This document shows positions 50,510-59,163 of a DNA stretch of 64,000 nt, piece by piece. Both the position numbers and the translations under genes were made by a program. Numbering within the stretch: position 1 is the stretch's first letter; each line of letters begins with the position of its first letter. The notes below the pieces were generated by a model. That model did no database searches. It was not told the DNA's origin and saw nothing but the letters and a program-made list of their open reading frames with translations. The DNA comes from Chitinophaga niabensis (GTDB taxonomy: Bacteria; Bacteroidota; Bacteroidia; Chitinophagales; Chitinophagaceae), in assembly GCF_039545795.1 (NCBI RefSeq), contig NZ_CP154260.1, positions 6,329,001 to 6,393,000 of the forward strand, read 5' to 3'.

Positions 50510-51205
50510 TTAGTTACGATCCCGCGCCCCCAGGTACATTAATACATAATGGAACAGGAGAACCAGGGAGGATACAGCGGCCACTACATAAGTCATGGCA
50601 GCCCACCAAAGCGCATCTTTGGCCATGGCATGCTCCTTTTGATAAGTTATTCCTGTACTATCCAGCCACTGGAGCGCTCTTTTTGAAGCATCAAACTCTA
50701 CCGGCAGGGTGATCAGAGAGAATAAGGTAGTAATGGCAAAGAGAATAATCCCGCCCAGCAACAGGCCCGGAAAAACCTTGAGCATCAGCACCCCCCCTAA
50801 AAGCACCCAGGGCATAATGGTGGAACTGAACTGCACGGCCGGTACCAGTTTGGATCTTAAGGTCAGCCATTGATAGCCTTTACTGTGCTGTACAGCATGG
50901 CCGCATTCGTGAGCCGCTACTGCAGCTGCGGCCACACTGTTGTTATTATATACATCCGGGCTGAGGTTCACGGTTTTATTAGCCGGGTTATAGTGGTCGC
51001 TCAGGTGTCCGTCCACAGATATAACTTTTACGTCATAAATACCATTATCCTTCAGCATTTTTTCAGCTATCTCCCGCCCGGTAAGGCCTGAAGAGGTTGG
51101 CACAGCGCTGTATTGCTTGAATTTATTTCTTAATCTGTAGCTTACCAGCATACTGATGCCAAAGAAGATCAATGAAATGATAGTCACTCCTGGTGTTAGC
51201 ATCAT
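50510..51205 (-). CDS. Zinc metallopeptidase, YugP/neutral-protease type membrane protein
   Basis: A 231-residue protein with the zinc-binding HECGHAVQHSKGYQWL (HExxH) at ~93. It has an N-terminal membrane segment (~4-24), two central hydrophobic helices (~128-165) and a C-terminal one (~203-225). HLSDHYNPANKTVNLSPDVY precedes the HExxH motif, as in the YugP (DUF2268/zn-dependent) family. The membrane protease acts at an unknown substrate. Isolated gene upstream of the structured intergenic region. Confidence 0.9.
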   Translation of the reverse strand: MMLTPGVTIISLIFFGISMLVSYRLRNKFKQYSAVPTSSGLTGREIAEKMLKDNGIYDVKVISVDGHLSDHYNPANKTVNLSPDVYNNNSVAAAAVAAHECGHAVQHSKGYQWLTLRSKLVPAVQFSSTIMPWVLLGGVLMLKVFPGLLLGGIILFAITTLFSLITLPVEFDASKRALQWLDSTGITYQKEHAMAKDALWWAAMTYVVAAVSSLVLLFHYVLMYLGARDRN

Positions 51206-51367
51206 AATTGTTTTTAATGTGTTGTCTTAATTTGACCCTCAATTACTATCAAAACTCTTACCATTTGAAAAAGCAGAAGGATTTGTCAGCAGCAAAAAAT
51301 TAACACTGTCACTTTGTCTGAAAGAGGGGTTTTAAGGCCAGCCGAAAGGTCATTTTGTGTGGTTATA

Positions 51368-51375
51368 TATATTTG
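51368..51375 (+). promoter_or_regulatory. -7 promoter box for a possible ncRNA
   Basis: TATATTTG, exact TAnnTTTG match, with no plus-strand protein gene for about 390 bp. Confidence 0.45.
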
Positions 51376-51380
51376 TAATA

Positions 51381-51646
51381 TGTTCGAATATTAATATATG
51401 AATGCTTGTATTACCACCCTTCTCTATCAATATTTTACGAGTAGTTGCTGAAAATTACTTGAGGGCGAAATAGGCTACAATAGAGGCTTCCAGCCGACAG
51501 GCTGCCACCAGAGTTAACACTTTAAAAGTTATTAACATCCTTTAAATAAACTTTTTTATTCTCGAGCCATTTAGTAATTTAGTCGTGAATTTAATGGGTT
51601 AGTAAGTAGAAAGAGTCAGCGGAATCCTCCGTTGGCTCTTTTCTCA
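51381..51646 (+). ncRNA. Candidate small RNA, about 265 nt
   Basis: Bounded by the TATATTTG box upstream and the intrinsic terminator at 51610-51646. It contains a GNRA-like hairpin (51491-51504) and a long AT-rich inverted repeat. A shorter version could start near 51590 from TAATTTAG (7 of 8 bases). I cannot assign it to a known RNA family by eye; 6S RNA is one possibility by size only. Confidence 0.35.
51610..51646 (+). terminator. Orphan rho-independent terminator before radA
   Basis: 14-bp stem AAAGAGTCAGCGGA/TCCGTTGGCTCTTT (two G-T pairs), loop ATCC, then TCTCATTT. It stands 123 bp upstream of radA, with no plus-strand gene before it. Confidence 0.75.
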
Positions 51647-51768
51647 TTTAAGGCATTCTTATCCCCGATTTTCTCTTTTTTTAGAATCGATTTTCAATTT
51701 TTCGCATCAAAATGCGATGATAAGATCGTTGATTTATTCTTCTCCTTTTTTTCATCTTACTTTGCTGC

Positions 51769-53136
51769 ATGAGTAAAATCAAAACAGCATTTTTTTGTCA
51801 GAATTGCGGTTATGAAACAGCAAAGTGGACAGGTAAATGTCCTTCTTGTAATCAATGGAACACTTTTGTAGAAGAAAAAGTTCAGAAGGATATACCGCTA
51901 CGTCAACAGGAATGGAAAACAGAATCTCCAAAGGCACCCAAAGTAGTAAGTCTTGATGCAGTGGAAGGACTTGAAGAAAGAAGATGGTTAACCCCTGATG
52001 CAGAGTTGAACAGAGTGCTGGGAGGAGGCATAGTAGCGGGTTCGCTGGTATTGGTAGGTGGTGAGCCGGGCATTGGTAAATCTACTTTATTCCTGCAGAA
52101 TGCATTGTTGCTGAAAGGAATTAAAACACTGTATATCAGTGGAGAAGAAAGTGAGCAACAGATCAAAATGCGGGCAGACAGATTGAAGATACAGAATGAT
52201 CAATTTTATCTGCTTACGGAAACATCTACACAGGTTATCTTCCAGGAGATCAAAAAACTGGAACCTCAGTTGGTGATCATCGATTCCATTCAAACGTTAC
52301 AATCTCCCCTGATAGAATCTGCTCCGGGAAGTGTATCTCAGATAAGGGAAACTGCCGCAGAGATGCAACGCTTTGCTAAAGAGACCAACACCCCGGTTTT
52401 TCTGATAGGCCATATCACAAAAGATGGCTCCATAGCAGGCCCAAAGATCCTGGAACACATGGTGGATACGGTTTTGCAGTTTGAGGGCGATCAGCATTAT
52501 GCCTATAGGATACTCCGTACTATCAAGAACAGATTTGGTTCAACAGCAGAATTGGGTATATATGAGATGTCCGGAGAAGGACTCCGGCAGGTAAGTAATC
52601 CTTCCGAGATACTGATATCCCAGAGAGATGATCTTTTAAGCGGCGTAGCCATTGCATCTACTATTGAAGGGTTGCGTCCTATGTTAGTGGAAGTACAGGC
52701 ATTGGTAACACAATCTGTATATGGAACACCGCAACGGACAGCTACGGGTTTTGATCTGCGCCGTTTGCAAATGTTACTGGCGGTATTGGAGAAAAGAGGT
52801 GGTTTCCATTTTGGGGTAAAGGATGTATTCCTGAATATAGCCGGCGGCATCCGGGTAGAAGATCCTTCTATTGATCTTGCCGTGTTATGTGCGTTGTTAT
52901 CTTCCTACGAAGATACCGGCGTATCGCATAAATATTGCTTTGCGGGTGAAGTTGGATTGAGTGGTGAGATCCGCGCTGTTAACAGGATTGAGCAACGTAT
53001 AGCAGAAGCGGAGAAGCTGGGATTCGATAAAATATTTATCTCTAAATATCATAAGAAAGGGCTTGATTTCAGTAAATTGAATATCGAAGTGGTTCCCCTG
53101 GGCAGGGTAGAAGAAGTATATCGTTTCTTATTCTGA
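51769..53136 (+). CDS. radA: DNA repair protein RadA
   Basis: A 455-residue RecA-like ATPase that promotes branch migration in recombination. N-terminal zinc finger FFCQNCGYETAKWTGKCPSCNQWNTF, Walker A GGEPGIGKSTL, the RadA-specific KNRFGSTAELG and a C-terminal Lon-like domain (IAGGIRVEDPSIDLAVLCALLSS). The length is normal. A near-consensus TTACTTTG lies 4 bp upstream of the ATG, so the message may be almost leaderless. Confidence 0.96.
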   Translation: MSKIKTAFFCQNCGYETAKWTGKCPSCNQWNTFVEEKVQKDIPLRQQEWKTESPKAPKVVSLDAVEGLEERRWLTPDAELNRVLGGGIVAGSLVLVGGEPGIGKSTLFLQNALLLKGIKTLYISGEESEQQIKMRADRLKIQNDQFYLLTETSTQVIFQEIKKLEPQLVIIDSIQTLQSPLIESAPGSVSQIRETAAEMQRFAKETNTPVFLIGHITKDGSIAGPKILEHMVDTVLQFEGDQHYAYRILRTIKNRFGSTAELGIYEMSGEGLRQVSNPSEILISQRDDLLSGVAIASTIEGLRPMLVEVQALVTQSVYGTPQRTATGFDLRRLQMLLAVLEKRGGFHFGVKDVFLNIAGGIRVEDPSIDLAVLCALLSSYEDTGVSHKYCFAGEVGLSGEIRAVNRIEQRIAEAEKLGFDKIFISKYHKKGLDFSKLNIEVVPLGRVEEVYRFLF

Positions 53137-53156
53137 TCATCGGAACCGGCATTGTT

Positions 53157-53864
53157 TTGTTAACCTTAAAACGAAGTGTAATGATCCGATCATTGCTTCA
53201 CTTGTTATATCCGCATGTCTGCGAAAATTGCGGACATGATCTTACCCGTACGGAAGAAGTGTTATGTATCAGCTGCATGAGAAAAATGCCGGCTACCTCT
53301 TTTCAATTAACAGCCAATAATCCTGTAGAGAAGGTCTTTTGGGGACGGGTGCCGGTGCAGCATGCCATGGCTGGTTATTACTTTGCAAGGGACGGTTGTT
53401 TGCAGCAGCTGATTCATCAGTTTAAATACAAGGGGAGAAAAGATATTGCTGTTTACCTGGGCCGCCAGCTTGGCTTACAATTAAAGCAAAGCAGCTGGTG
53501 GCAGCATATTTCATTGATCATACCTGTTCCCCTGAATAAAGTGAAGTTGCGGCACAGAGGATACAACCAGGCGGCAATGCTTGCGAATGGCATTGCTGAC
53601 ATATTGGGTTGTGATCTAGCGGAAGATGGCCTCAGCCGTAAAGCGCATGCCGTTACCCAAACCCATAAAACCAGGCTGGAAAGATGGGAGAATGTAGCGG
53701 AAGTTTTTCTGCTGAACAACCAGGAGAAAGTAAAGAACAGCCATGTGCTGCTGGTGGATGATGTATTGACCACCGGTGCTACTCTTGAAGCCTGTGGGCA
53801 TGCATTACTGGATGCAGGAGATGTTACGTTAAGTATCTGCAGCCTTGCTTATGCCAACAGGTAG
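53157..53864 (+). CDS. comF: ComF family phosphoribosyltransferase-like protein
   Basis: A 235-residue protein (227 from the internal Met at 53181, a likely start): zinc-finger cysteines CENCGHDL and CISCMRK, then a phosphoribosyltransferase domain with RHRGYNQAAMLANGIA and the PRPP-loop VLLVDDVLTTGATLEAC. ComF proteins act in DNA uptake in competent bacteria, but the exact chemistry is unclear. It lies 20 bp after radA in the same direction and is probably co-transcribed. Confidence 0.93.
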   Translation: MLTLKRSVMIRSLLHLLYPHVCENCGHDLTRTEEVLCISCMRKMPATSFQLTANNPVEKVFWGRVPVQHAMAGYYFARDGCLQQLIHQFKYKGRKDIAVYLGRQLGLQLKQSSWWQHISLIIPVPLNKVKLRHRGYNQAAMLANGIADILGCDLAEDGLSRKAHAVTQTHKTRLERWENVAEVFLLNNQEKVKNSHVLLVDDVLTTGATLEACGHALLDAGDVTLSICSLAYANR

Positions 53865-53869
53865 GGGCA

Positions 53870-53898
53870 AAAAAATACAGGTGTTCGAAAACACCTGT
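53870..53898 (-). terminator. Terminator downstream of the small minus-strand gene
   Basis: 9-bp stem ACAGGTGTT/AACACCTGT, loop CGAA. The minus strand continues into TATTTTTTTGC, so it fits the leftward transcript ending after 53949; it may also help end comF. Confidence 0.75.
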
Positions 53899-53948
53899 CT
53901 CTGGTAACTATTCCACGTTATGAATACGCAATTGTTGCATTATGTCAA

Positions 53949-54218
53949 CTACAGCTTATGAGGAAGATTTTTATTTTTTCCTTTTCCTGGAGTATTTTCT
54001 TTAGATCCCTGTTTTACGTTCTTGTTGATGTACACTACTCTGAAGGAATCATCCGCCAGGGAGTTCTCAACAATCACCTGTTGCAATCCCAGCTTTTCCA
54101 GGTTGCGGCTCAATTGTCCGATATCGTCTTTGATCGTCATCTCGAATAAATTTTCCGGGTTATTAATATGTTTTCTAACTGATCGGGTCAATGCTATCAG
54201 CATCACATATAACAACAT
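53949..54218 (-). CDS. Small hypothetical protein, basic C-terminus
   Basis: An 89-residue product, or 63 residues from the internal Met at 54140. A short hydrophobic start (MLLYVMLIAL) is followed by a helical region DDIGQLSRNLEKLGLQQVIVENS and a Lys-rich end GSKENTPGKGKNKNLPHKL. No family recognised. The intrinsic terminator just beyond its stop, oriented for this strand, supports real transcription. A competing plus-strand frame over the same bases lacks any supporting signal. Confidence 0.45.
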   Translation of the reverse strand: MLLYVMLIALTRSVRKHINNPENLFEMTIKDDIGQLSRNLEKLGLQQVIVENSLADDSFRVVYINKNVKQGSKENTPGKGKNKNLPHKL

Positions 54219-54593
54219 CCGGCGGCAGCGCGGTGGTGGTAGGATACAGCTGCCTGCAGGTGAACATGATCTTCAAACGGCTCCTTTAAAAGCATAGTTT
54301 TAAAATATTGAACGGTTGGTTTCTGTTTCGTTGCTATTACCCTACAAATTTAGTGGACTTTTCATTCTAACAAAAATTATTTTTTATGATTTATATCATA
54401 TTCTGCGTAACTGGCTGAAAATTAGAATATTGTGTCTTTAGGATTCTTATAAGGCCTTGCAATCGGCTCATAGGCAATGCTTATGCTGTTATTATTCAGG
54501 AGTTATCTATCTTTGCAAATGCCCGAAGGTAGATTTGTTTATTGTTCGACCCCCGGGTTGTATTGTAAACCGTAACTAATAAACGTTATTGCC
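54219..54593. other. Intergenic region upstream of metH
   Basis: 375 bp. It holds the promoter box at 54508-54515. I looked for SAM, cobalamin or other methionine-related riboswitches in the ~70-nt leader and saw none. No gene supported. Confidence 0.5.
54508..54515 (+). promoter_or_regulatory. -7 promoter box of the metH genes
   Basis: TATCTTTG, exact TAnnTTTG match, giving a leader of about 70 nt. Confidence 0.6.
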
Positions 54594-55607
54594 ATGAAAT
54601 CATTACAACAATGCGCCTCAGAGCGTATCCTCATCATTGATGGTGCAATGGGCACCATGATCCAGCGCTACAAACTCCAGGAATCTGATTACAGGGGGGA
54701 ACGATTTAAAGATTACCATTCAGATGTGAAAGGTAACAGCGACCTTTTGTCTATCACCCAGCCCGGCATTATTGAAGCCATACACAGGGAATACCTGGAA
54801 GCGGGGGCAGACATTATTGAAACCAATACATTCAGCAGCACTGTAATTGCACAGGCTGATTACGATATGCAGGACCTGGCATATGAAATGAACGTGGCTT
54901 CCGTACAGGTGGCCAGGCGCGCAGCGGATGATTACACCCGCCGCAATCCTGATAAACCTCGTTTTGTTGCCGGCGCCATAGGCCCTTTGAATAAAACATT
55001 GTCTATTTCTCCGGATGTGAACAACCCCGGGTTCCGTTCAGTGACCTTTGATGAAGTGGTGGATGCTTATTACCAACAGGTGAAAGCACTGTCTGAAGCT
55101 GGTGCGGATATCCTGCTGATCGAAACCATCTTTGACACGCTCAATTGTAAAGGTGCCATCTTTGCTATTAAGAAATACTTCCGCGATACCGGTAAACCGG
55201 AATTGCCTATTATGATCTCCGGTACTATTACAGATGCTTCCGGCAGAACGTTGAGTGGTCAAACGCTCGAGGCTTTCTATATCTCCGTGATGCACGCAAA
55301 ACCATTTTCTATCGGTTTGAACTGTGCATTGGGAGGCGAGCAGATGAGGCCATATATAGAGGAGCTTTCACAGATAGCAGGTTGTTATGTGAGCTGTTAT
55401 CCTAACGCCGGTTTACCCAATACATTTGGTGAATACGATGAAGAGCCACATGAAACTGCCCACATCATTGAAGATTTTGCAAAGGAAGGTTTTGTGAACA
55501 TTGTTGGCGGCTGTTGCGGTACCACACCTGATCACATCCGTCATATGGCGCAGAATGTAAGCTCCATTGCCCCACGTCCATTGCCAGTGTTGGAAGCAAC
55601 ATTGTAA
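54594..55607 (+). CDS. metH: Methionine synthase, homocysteine-binding part (split MetH)
   Basis: A 337-residue protein equal to the N-terminal module of MetH. It has [28 protein letters not shown], the zinc-site [11 protein letters not shown] and the C-terminal [15 protein letters not shown] with the Cys pair. It binds zinc and homocysteine and receives a methyl group from the cobalamin protein encoded by the next gene. In many bacteria both parts form one chain of about 1200 residues; here the two proteins must associate. A 30-bp gap separates them, so they are one operon. Confidence 0.95.
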   Translation: MKSLQQCASERILIIDGAMGTMIQRYKLQESDYRGERFKDYHSDVKGNSDLLSITQPGIIEAIHREYLEAGADIIETNTFSSTVIAQADYDMQDLAYEMNVASVQVARRAADDYTRRNPDKPRFVAGAIGPLNKTLSISPDVNNPGFRSVTFDEVVDAYYQQVKALSEAGADILLIETIFDTLNCKGAIFAIKKYFRDTGKPELPIMISGTITDASGRTLSGQTLEAFYISVMHAKPFSIGLNCALGGEQMRPYIEELSQIAGCYVSCYPNAGLPNTFGEYDEEPHETAHIIEDFAKEGFVNIVGGCCGTTPDHIRHMAQNVSSIAPRPLPVLEATL

Positions 55608-55637
55608 TAAAGCATCTGAATAAGAGGAAAAATTAGC

Positions 55638-58346
55638 ATGAATACTCCACATATTATTAAACCGTATTTGCGGTTAAGTGGTCTCGAACCACTGGTTGTA
55701 AGGCCGGAAACTAACTTTCTTAACGTAGGTGAACGTACCAACGTAACAGGCTCCAAGAAATTTGCAAGACTGATCCGTGAAGGATTATTCGAGGAGGCAT
55801 TGTCTGTTGCACGCCAACAGGTAGAAAGCGGTGCGCAGGTATTAGATGTGAACATGGACGATGCGTTGCTTGACGGTGAGAAGGCCATGACCACTTTCCT
55901 TAACCTGCTGGCTTCAGAACCTGATATCTCCCGCATACCCGTGATGATCGATTCCAGTAAGTTCAGTGTGATCGAGGCGGGACTTAAATGCCTGCAGGGT
56001 AAATGTATCGTTAACTCCATCAGCTTAAAAGAAGGTGAGGAGAAGTTCATAGAACATGCCATCATCTGCCAGAGCTATGGTGCTTCTGTTGTTGTAATGG
56101 CTTTCGATGAAAACGGCCAGGCAGATACTTTGCAGAAACGGGTGGATTTCTGTCATCGTGCTTATAAGATCCTTACGGAAAAAGTAGGCTACGATCCCCA
56201 GGACATCATTTTCGATCCGAATATCTTTGCGATAGCTACTGGTATTGAAGAACACAACAACTATGCAGTTGAGTTCATCGAAGCCTGCCGCCAGATCAAA
56301 AAACTGATGCCGCTCACAAAGATCAGTGGTGGTGTGAGTAACGTTTCTTTCTCTTTCCGTGGGAATGATACGGTGCGGGAGGCCATGCACTCCGTATTCC
56401 TGCTCCATGCCATCAAAGCTGGTCTGGATATGGGTATTGTGAACGCCGGTATGATCCAGATCTATGATGAGATAGAACCTCAGCTCCGCGAATTATGTGA
56501 AGATGCTATCCTCAACCGCAGAGAAGATGCAACGGAACGCCTGATCACTTTTGCAGAAACGGTGAAAGCAAAAGGAAAGGTGGAAGAGAAGAGCCAGGCA
56601 TGGAGAGAAGGTACAGTGGAAGCAAGATTGAGCCATGCATTGGTAAATGGTATCACAGATTATATTGAAGCAGATACAGAAGAAGCCCGTCAGAAATACG
56701 ACCGTCCCTTACAGGTGATCGAAGGTCCGCTGATGGATGGGATGAATGTGGTAGGAGATCTTTTTGGCGCTGGTAAAATGTTCCTGCCGCAGGTGGTGAA
56801 GAGTGCACGGGTGATGAAAAAGTCCGTTGCGGTACTGACGCCATTCATTGAAGAAGAGAAAGCAGAGTATGTAAGACTGAATGGCGGGCAGATCAAATCT
56901 GCCGGTAGAATATTACTGGCCACCGTAAAAGGAGATGTACACGATATCGGTAAGAATATTGTTGGTGTGGTACTGGGTTGTAATGGTTATGATATCATAG
57001 ACCTGGGAGTGATGGTGCCTGCTGACAAGATACTGCAGGCAGCAAAAGAACACCAGGTAGATATTATAGGTCTTAGTGGTTTGATCACACCCAGCCTGGA
57101 TGAAATGGTACACATTGCCCGGGAACTAAAACGGCAGAAATTCAATATTCCTTTGCTGATAGGCGGTGCTACCACATCCCGTACGCATACAGCCGTGAAG
57201 ATCGCACCTGAATATGAAAATGGTGTAGTGCACGTATTGGATGCATCCCGGAGTGTAACCGTTACCGGTAACCTCCTGAACAAAGCATTAAATAAGAATT
57301 TCCTGCAAGAGGTGAATACGGAATATGTGAAACTGAATGAGGCATTCCGCAATAAGCGCCCGGTTAAACAATACCTCACTGTTGACCAGGCCAGGCAAAA
57401 TAAAGTGCCGGTTGACTGGAACAATTTCAACCCGGTGAAACCTGCATTGCTGGGCACTAAAACATTTACAGATTATGATCTTGCAGAGATCGCTAAGTAT
57501 ATAGACTGGCAGCCATTCTTTATTGCATGGGAACTGCATGGTAAATTCCCCCAGATCCTGGAAGACAGTGTGGTGGGTGTGGAAGCTACCCGTTTGTATA
57601 AGGACGCGCAGGATATGCTGAAGAAGATCATTGATGAAAAATGGTTACGTGCAAGAGCGGTGATAGGTATGTTCCCTGCAAATTCAAATGGTGCAGACTC
57701 TGTTATGGTAACCGCTCCTGATGGGGCTGAGTTCCCATTGGAGTTCCTGCGGCAGCAGATCAAGAAAGCGCCTGGCCAGCCTAACTTCAGCCTAGCAGAT
57801 TACATTGCGCCTAAATCAACAGGTAAGCAGGATTATATAGGAGGTTTTGCAGTTACCACGGGAGAAGGTATTGAAGAAAAGCTGGAAGAGTTCAGAAAAG
57901 AACACGATGATTATAGCAGTATCATGCTGAAAGCACTGGCAGACCGCTTTGCAGAGGCATTTACGGAATTGCTGCATGAAAGAGTGCGGAAGGAATTCTG
58001 GGGTTATGCCACGGAAGAACATTTGAGCAACGAACAGCTGATCAAGGAGGAGTACCTGGGTATCCGCCCTGCGCCAGGTTATCCTGCCTGCCCGGAACAT
58101 ACAGAGAAGTATAAACTCTTTGATCTGTTGAATGCAACAGAAGAAACGGGGATCATCCTTACGGAATCACTGGCCATGTACCCTGCATCCAGTGTGAGTG
58201 GCTGGTACTTAGCCAACCCCGAATCCAAATACTTCGGATTAGGTAAGATTGAAAAAGATCAGGTGGAAGATTATGCGAAGAGGAAAGGATGGCCTTTGGA
58301 AGAAGCAGAGAAATGGCTGCGTCCGAACCTGGAATATGATATGTAA
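55638..58346 (+). CDS. metH: Methionine synthase, folate/cobalamin/reactivation part (split MetH)
   Basis: A 902-residue protein with the remaining MetH modules: a pterin-binding domain ([34 protein letters not shown], ~22-300), the cobalamin cap and Rossmann domain with [19 protein letters not shown] (axial His near 435) and [14 protein letters not shown], and the SAM-dependent reactivation domain ([15 protein letters not shown], then [15 protein letters not shown]). It transfers the methyl group of 5-methyl-THF (made by MetF) to homocysteine. All catalytic residues looked for are present. Confidence 0.96.
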   Translation: MNTPHIIKPYLRLSGLEPLVVRPETNFLNVGERTNVTGSKKFARLIREGLFEEALSVARQQVESGAQVLDVNMDDALLDGEKAMTTFLNLLASEPDISRIPVMIDSSKFSVIEAGLKCLQGKCIVNSISLKEGEEKFIEHAIICQSYGASVVVMAFDENGQADTLQKRVDFCHRAYKILTEKVGYDPQDIIFDPNIFAIATGIEEHNNYAVEFIEACRQIKKLMPLTKISGGVSNVSFSFRGNDTVREAMHSVFLLHAIKAGLDMGIVNAGMIQIYDEIEPQLRELCEDAILNRREDATERLITFAETVKAKGKVEEKSQAWREGTVEARLSHALVNGITDYIEADTEEARQKYDRPLQVIEGPLMDGMNVVGDLFGAGKMFLPQVVKSARVMKKSVAVLTPFIEEEKAEYVRLNGGQIKSAGRILLATVKGDVHDIGKNIVGVVLGCNGYDIIDLGVMVPADKILQAAKEHQVDIIGLSGLITPSLDEMVHIARELKRQKFNIPLLIGGATTSRTHTAVKIAPEYENGVVHVLDASRSVTVTGNLLNKALNKNFLQEVNTEYVKLNEAFRNKRPVKQYLTVDQARQNKVPVDWNNFNPVKPALLGTKTFTDYDLAEIAKYIDWQPFFIAWELHGKFPQILEDSVVGVEATRLYKDAQDMLKKIIDEKWLRARAVIGMFPANSNGADSVMVTAPDGAEFPLEFLRQQIKKAPGQPNFSLADYIAPKSTGKQDYIGGFAVTTGEGIEEKLEEFRKEHDDYSSIMLKALADRFAEAFTELLHERVRKEFWGYATEEHLSNEQLIKEEYLGIRPAPGYPACPEHTEKYKLFDLLNATEETGIILTESLAMYPASSVSGWYLANPESKYFGLGKIEKDQVEDYAKRKGWPLEEAEKWLRPNLEYDM

Positions 58347-58365
58347 TAAAGTCAATGCATAAACG

Positions 58366-58400
58366 AAAAGCCCTTCACATTGTGAAGGGCTTTTTTATTT
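58366..58400. terminator. Bidirectional terminator between metH and a lipoprotein gene
   Basis: 13-bp stem AAAAGCCCTTCAC/GTGAAGGGCTTTT, 3-nt loop, T run on the plus strand and A-rich left flank. It sits between convergent genes. Confidence 0.9.
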
Positions 58401-58916
58401 TAACAGGGGAATAGTTGCTATCAGCAGGTCCCCGTTGTAGAACTTGATCTCTTTCAGGCCTGCTATATCCTGTACAGCACCCAGCCAGGCTGCTGTAGAA
58501 CTATAACTTTCCTTCTTGCCGCCGTTAACGGATAGCTGTACATGCAGAACGGGGCCATCCAGTTTATAGTTGGTGAGTCCCAGCGTTCTTTTCTCAAAAG
58601 AGGCCGGAAGTGTAGCTGCCAGGAGTACCTCGCGATCAAAATTGATCGTGTCCACCGTATTGTTCATGGTCTTTGCTGCCCCGAAGATATTGTCAAAGAT
58701 AGGCTGGGACTGGATCACCCAGCAGGCGATACTATCCTTCTGATTGAGTGTATTCTTTACAAAGTATCCATTGATCTGCCTGAAATGAATAGGAATATTG
58801 GTAGCCGGAGGGGCACTGGTGCTATCTGTTTTGAGCGTATCCGTAGTATTGGTTTGTTTATTGCCGCTGCCACAAGCCATAAGCAGCAGGCATCCAATAA
58901 CGAAGATATTTTTCAT
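58395..58916 (-). CDS. Lipoprotein of unknown function
   Basis: A 173-residue protein with lipobox LLMAC (Cys15), a Thr/Ser/Asp-rich linker (~18-40) and a compact beta-rich domain (~42-173). The pattern HFRQINGYFVKNTLNQKDSIACWVIQSQPIFDNIFG is reminiscent of protease-complex-inhibitor-like (PrcB-type) lipoproteins, but I am not certain. No catalytic motif. Its upstream side faces the gap with two palindromes. Confidence 0.75.
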   Translation of the reverse strand: MKNIFVIGCLLLMACGSGNKQTNTTDTLKTDSTSAPPATNIPIHFRQINGYFVKNTLNQKDSIACWVIQSQPIFDNIFGAAKTMNNTVDTINFDREVLLAATLPASFEKRTLGLTNYKLDGPVLHVQLSVNGGKKESYSSTAAWLGAVQDIAGLKEIKFYNGDLLIATIPLLK

Positions 58917-58983
58917 AACACGGGTTTAATTTAAAGATAATGATAATAACAGACTGATGTTCAGGGAAACCACGTTAAAATTT

Positions 58984-59020
58984 GCGTAAAAATACGCTTG
59001 ATCTACCCTCTTGAGGGTAG
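58984..59020. promoter_or_regulatory. Twin palindromes upstream of an orphan terminator
   Basis: GCGTA-AAAA-TACGC (58984-58997) and CTACCCTC-TT-GAGGGTAG (59003-59020, perfect 8-bp arms). The second is followed at once by TACCTTTA, one base from the TAnnTTTG consensus on the plus strand. A regulated plus-strand promoter is possible. Confidence 0.5.
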
Positions 59021-59122
59021 TACCTTTATCACGTGCTTAAGAATCGCATTTAACCCCAAAAAAGTTCAGAATTTGAAATCAAGTTAAGGTACACTGCTTT
59101 TGTTAACCCCAGTTACAGTTTT

Positions 59123-59160
59123 AGAGAGGCGTATGGCAATGCGCCTCTCTTCTTTTTATT
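59123..59160 (+). terminator. Orphan plus-strand terminator
   Basis: 9-bp stem AGAGAGGCG/CGCCTCTCT, 10-nt loop, then TCTTTTTATTT. No plus-strand protein gene precedes it; on the minus strand, where ispG ends, the T-tract is missing. Confidence 0.7.
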
Positions 59161-59163
59161 TCA

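Larger units (their letters stand above)
51206..51768. other. Long structured intergenic region before radA
   Basis: 563 bp between divergent genes, with no credible protein ORF. It contains a plus-strand TATATTTG box (51368), a CAGCC-GACA-GGCTG hairpin (51491-51504), an inverted repeat around 51513-51536, and an intrinsic terminator (51610-51646) with no upstream plus-strand gene. Together these suggest a small RNA. Confidence 0.6.

Noticed and set aside
54516..54593. Possible SAM or cobalamin riboswitch in the metH leader
   Set aside because: No B12-box, no SAM-II-like pseudoknot and no expression-platform hairpin could be recognised; the leader is only about 70 nt.
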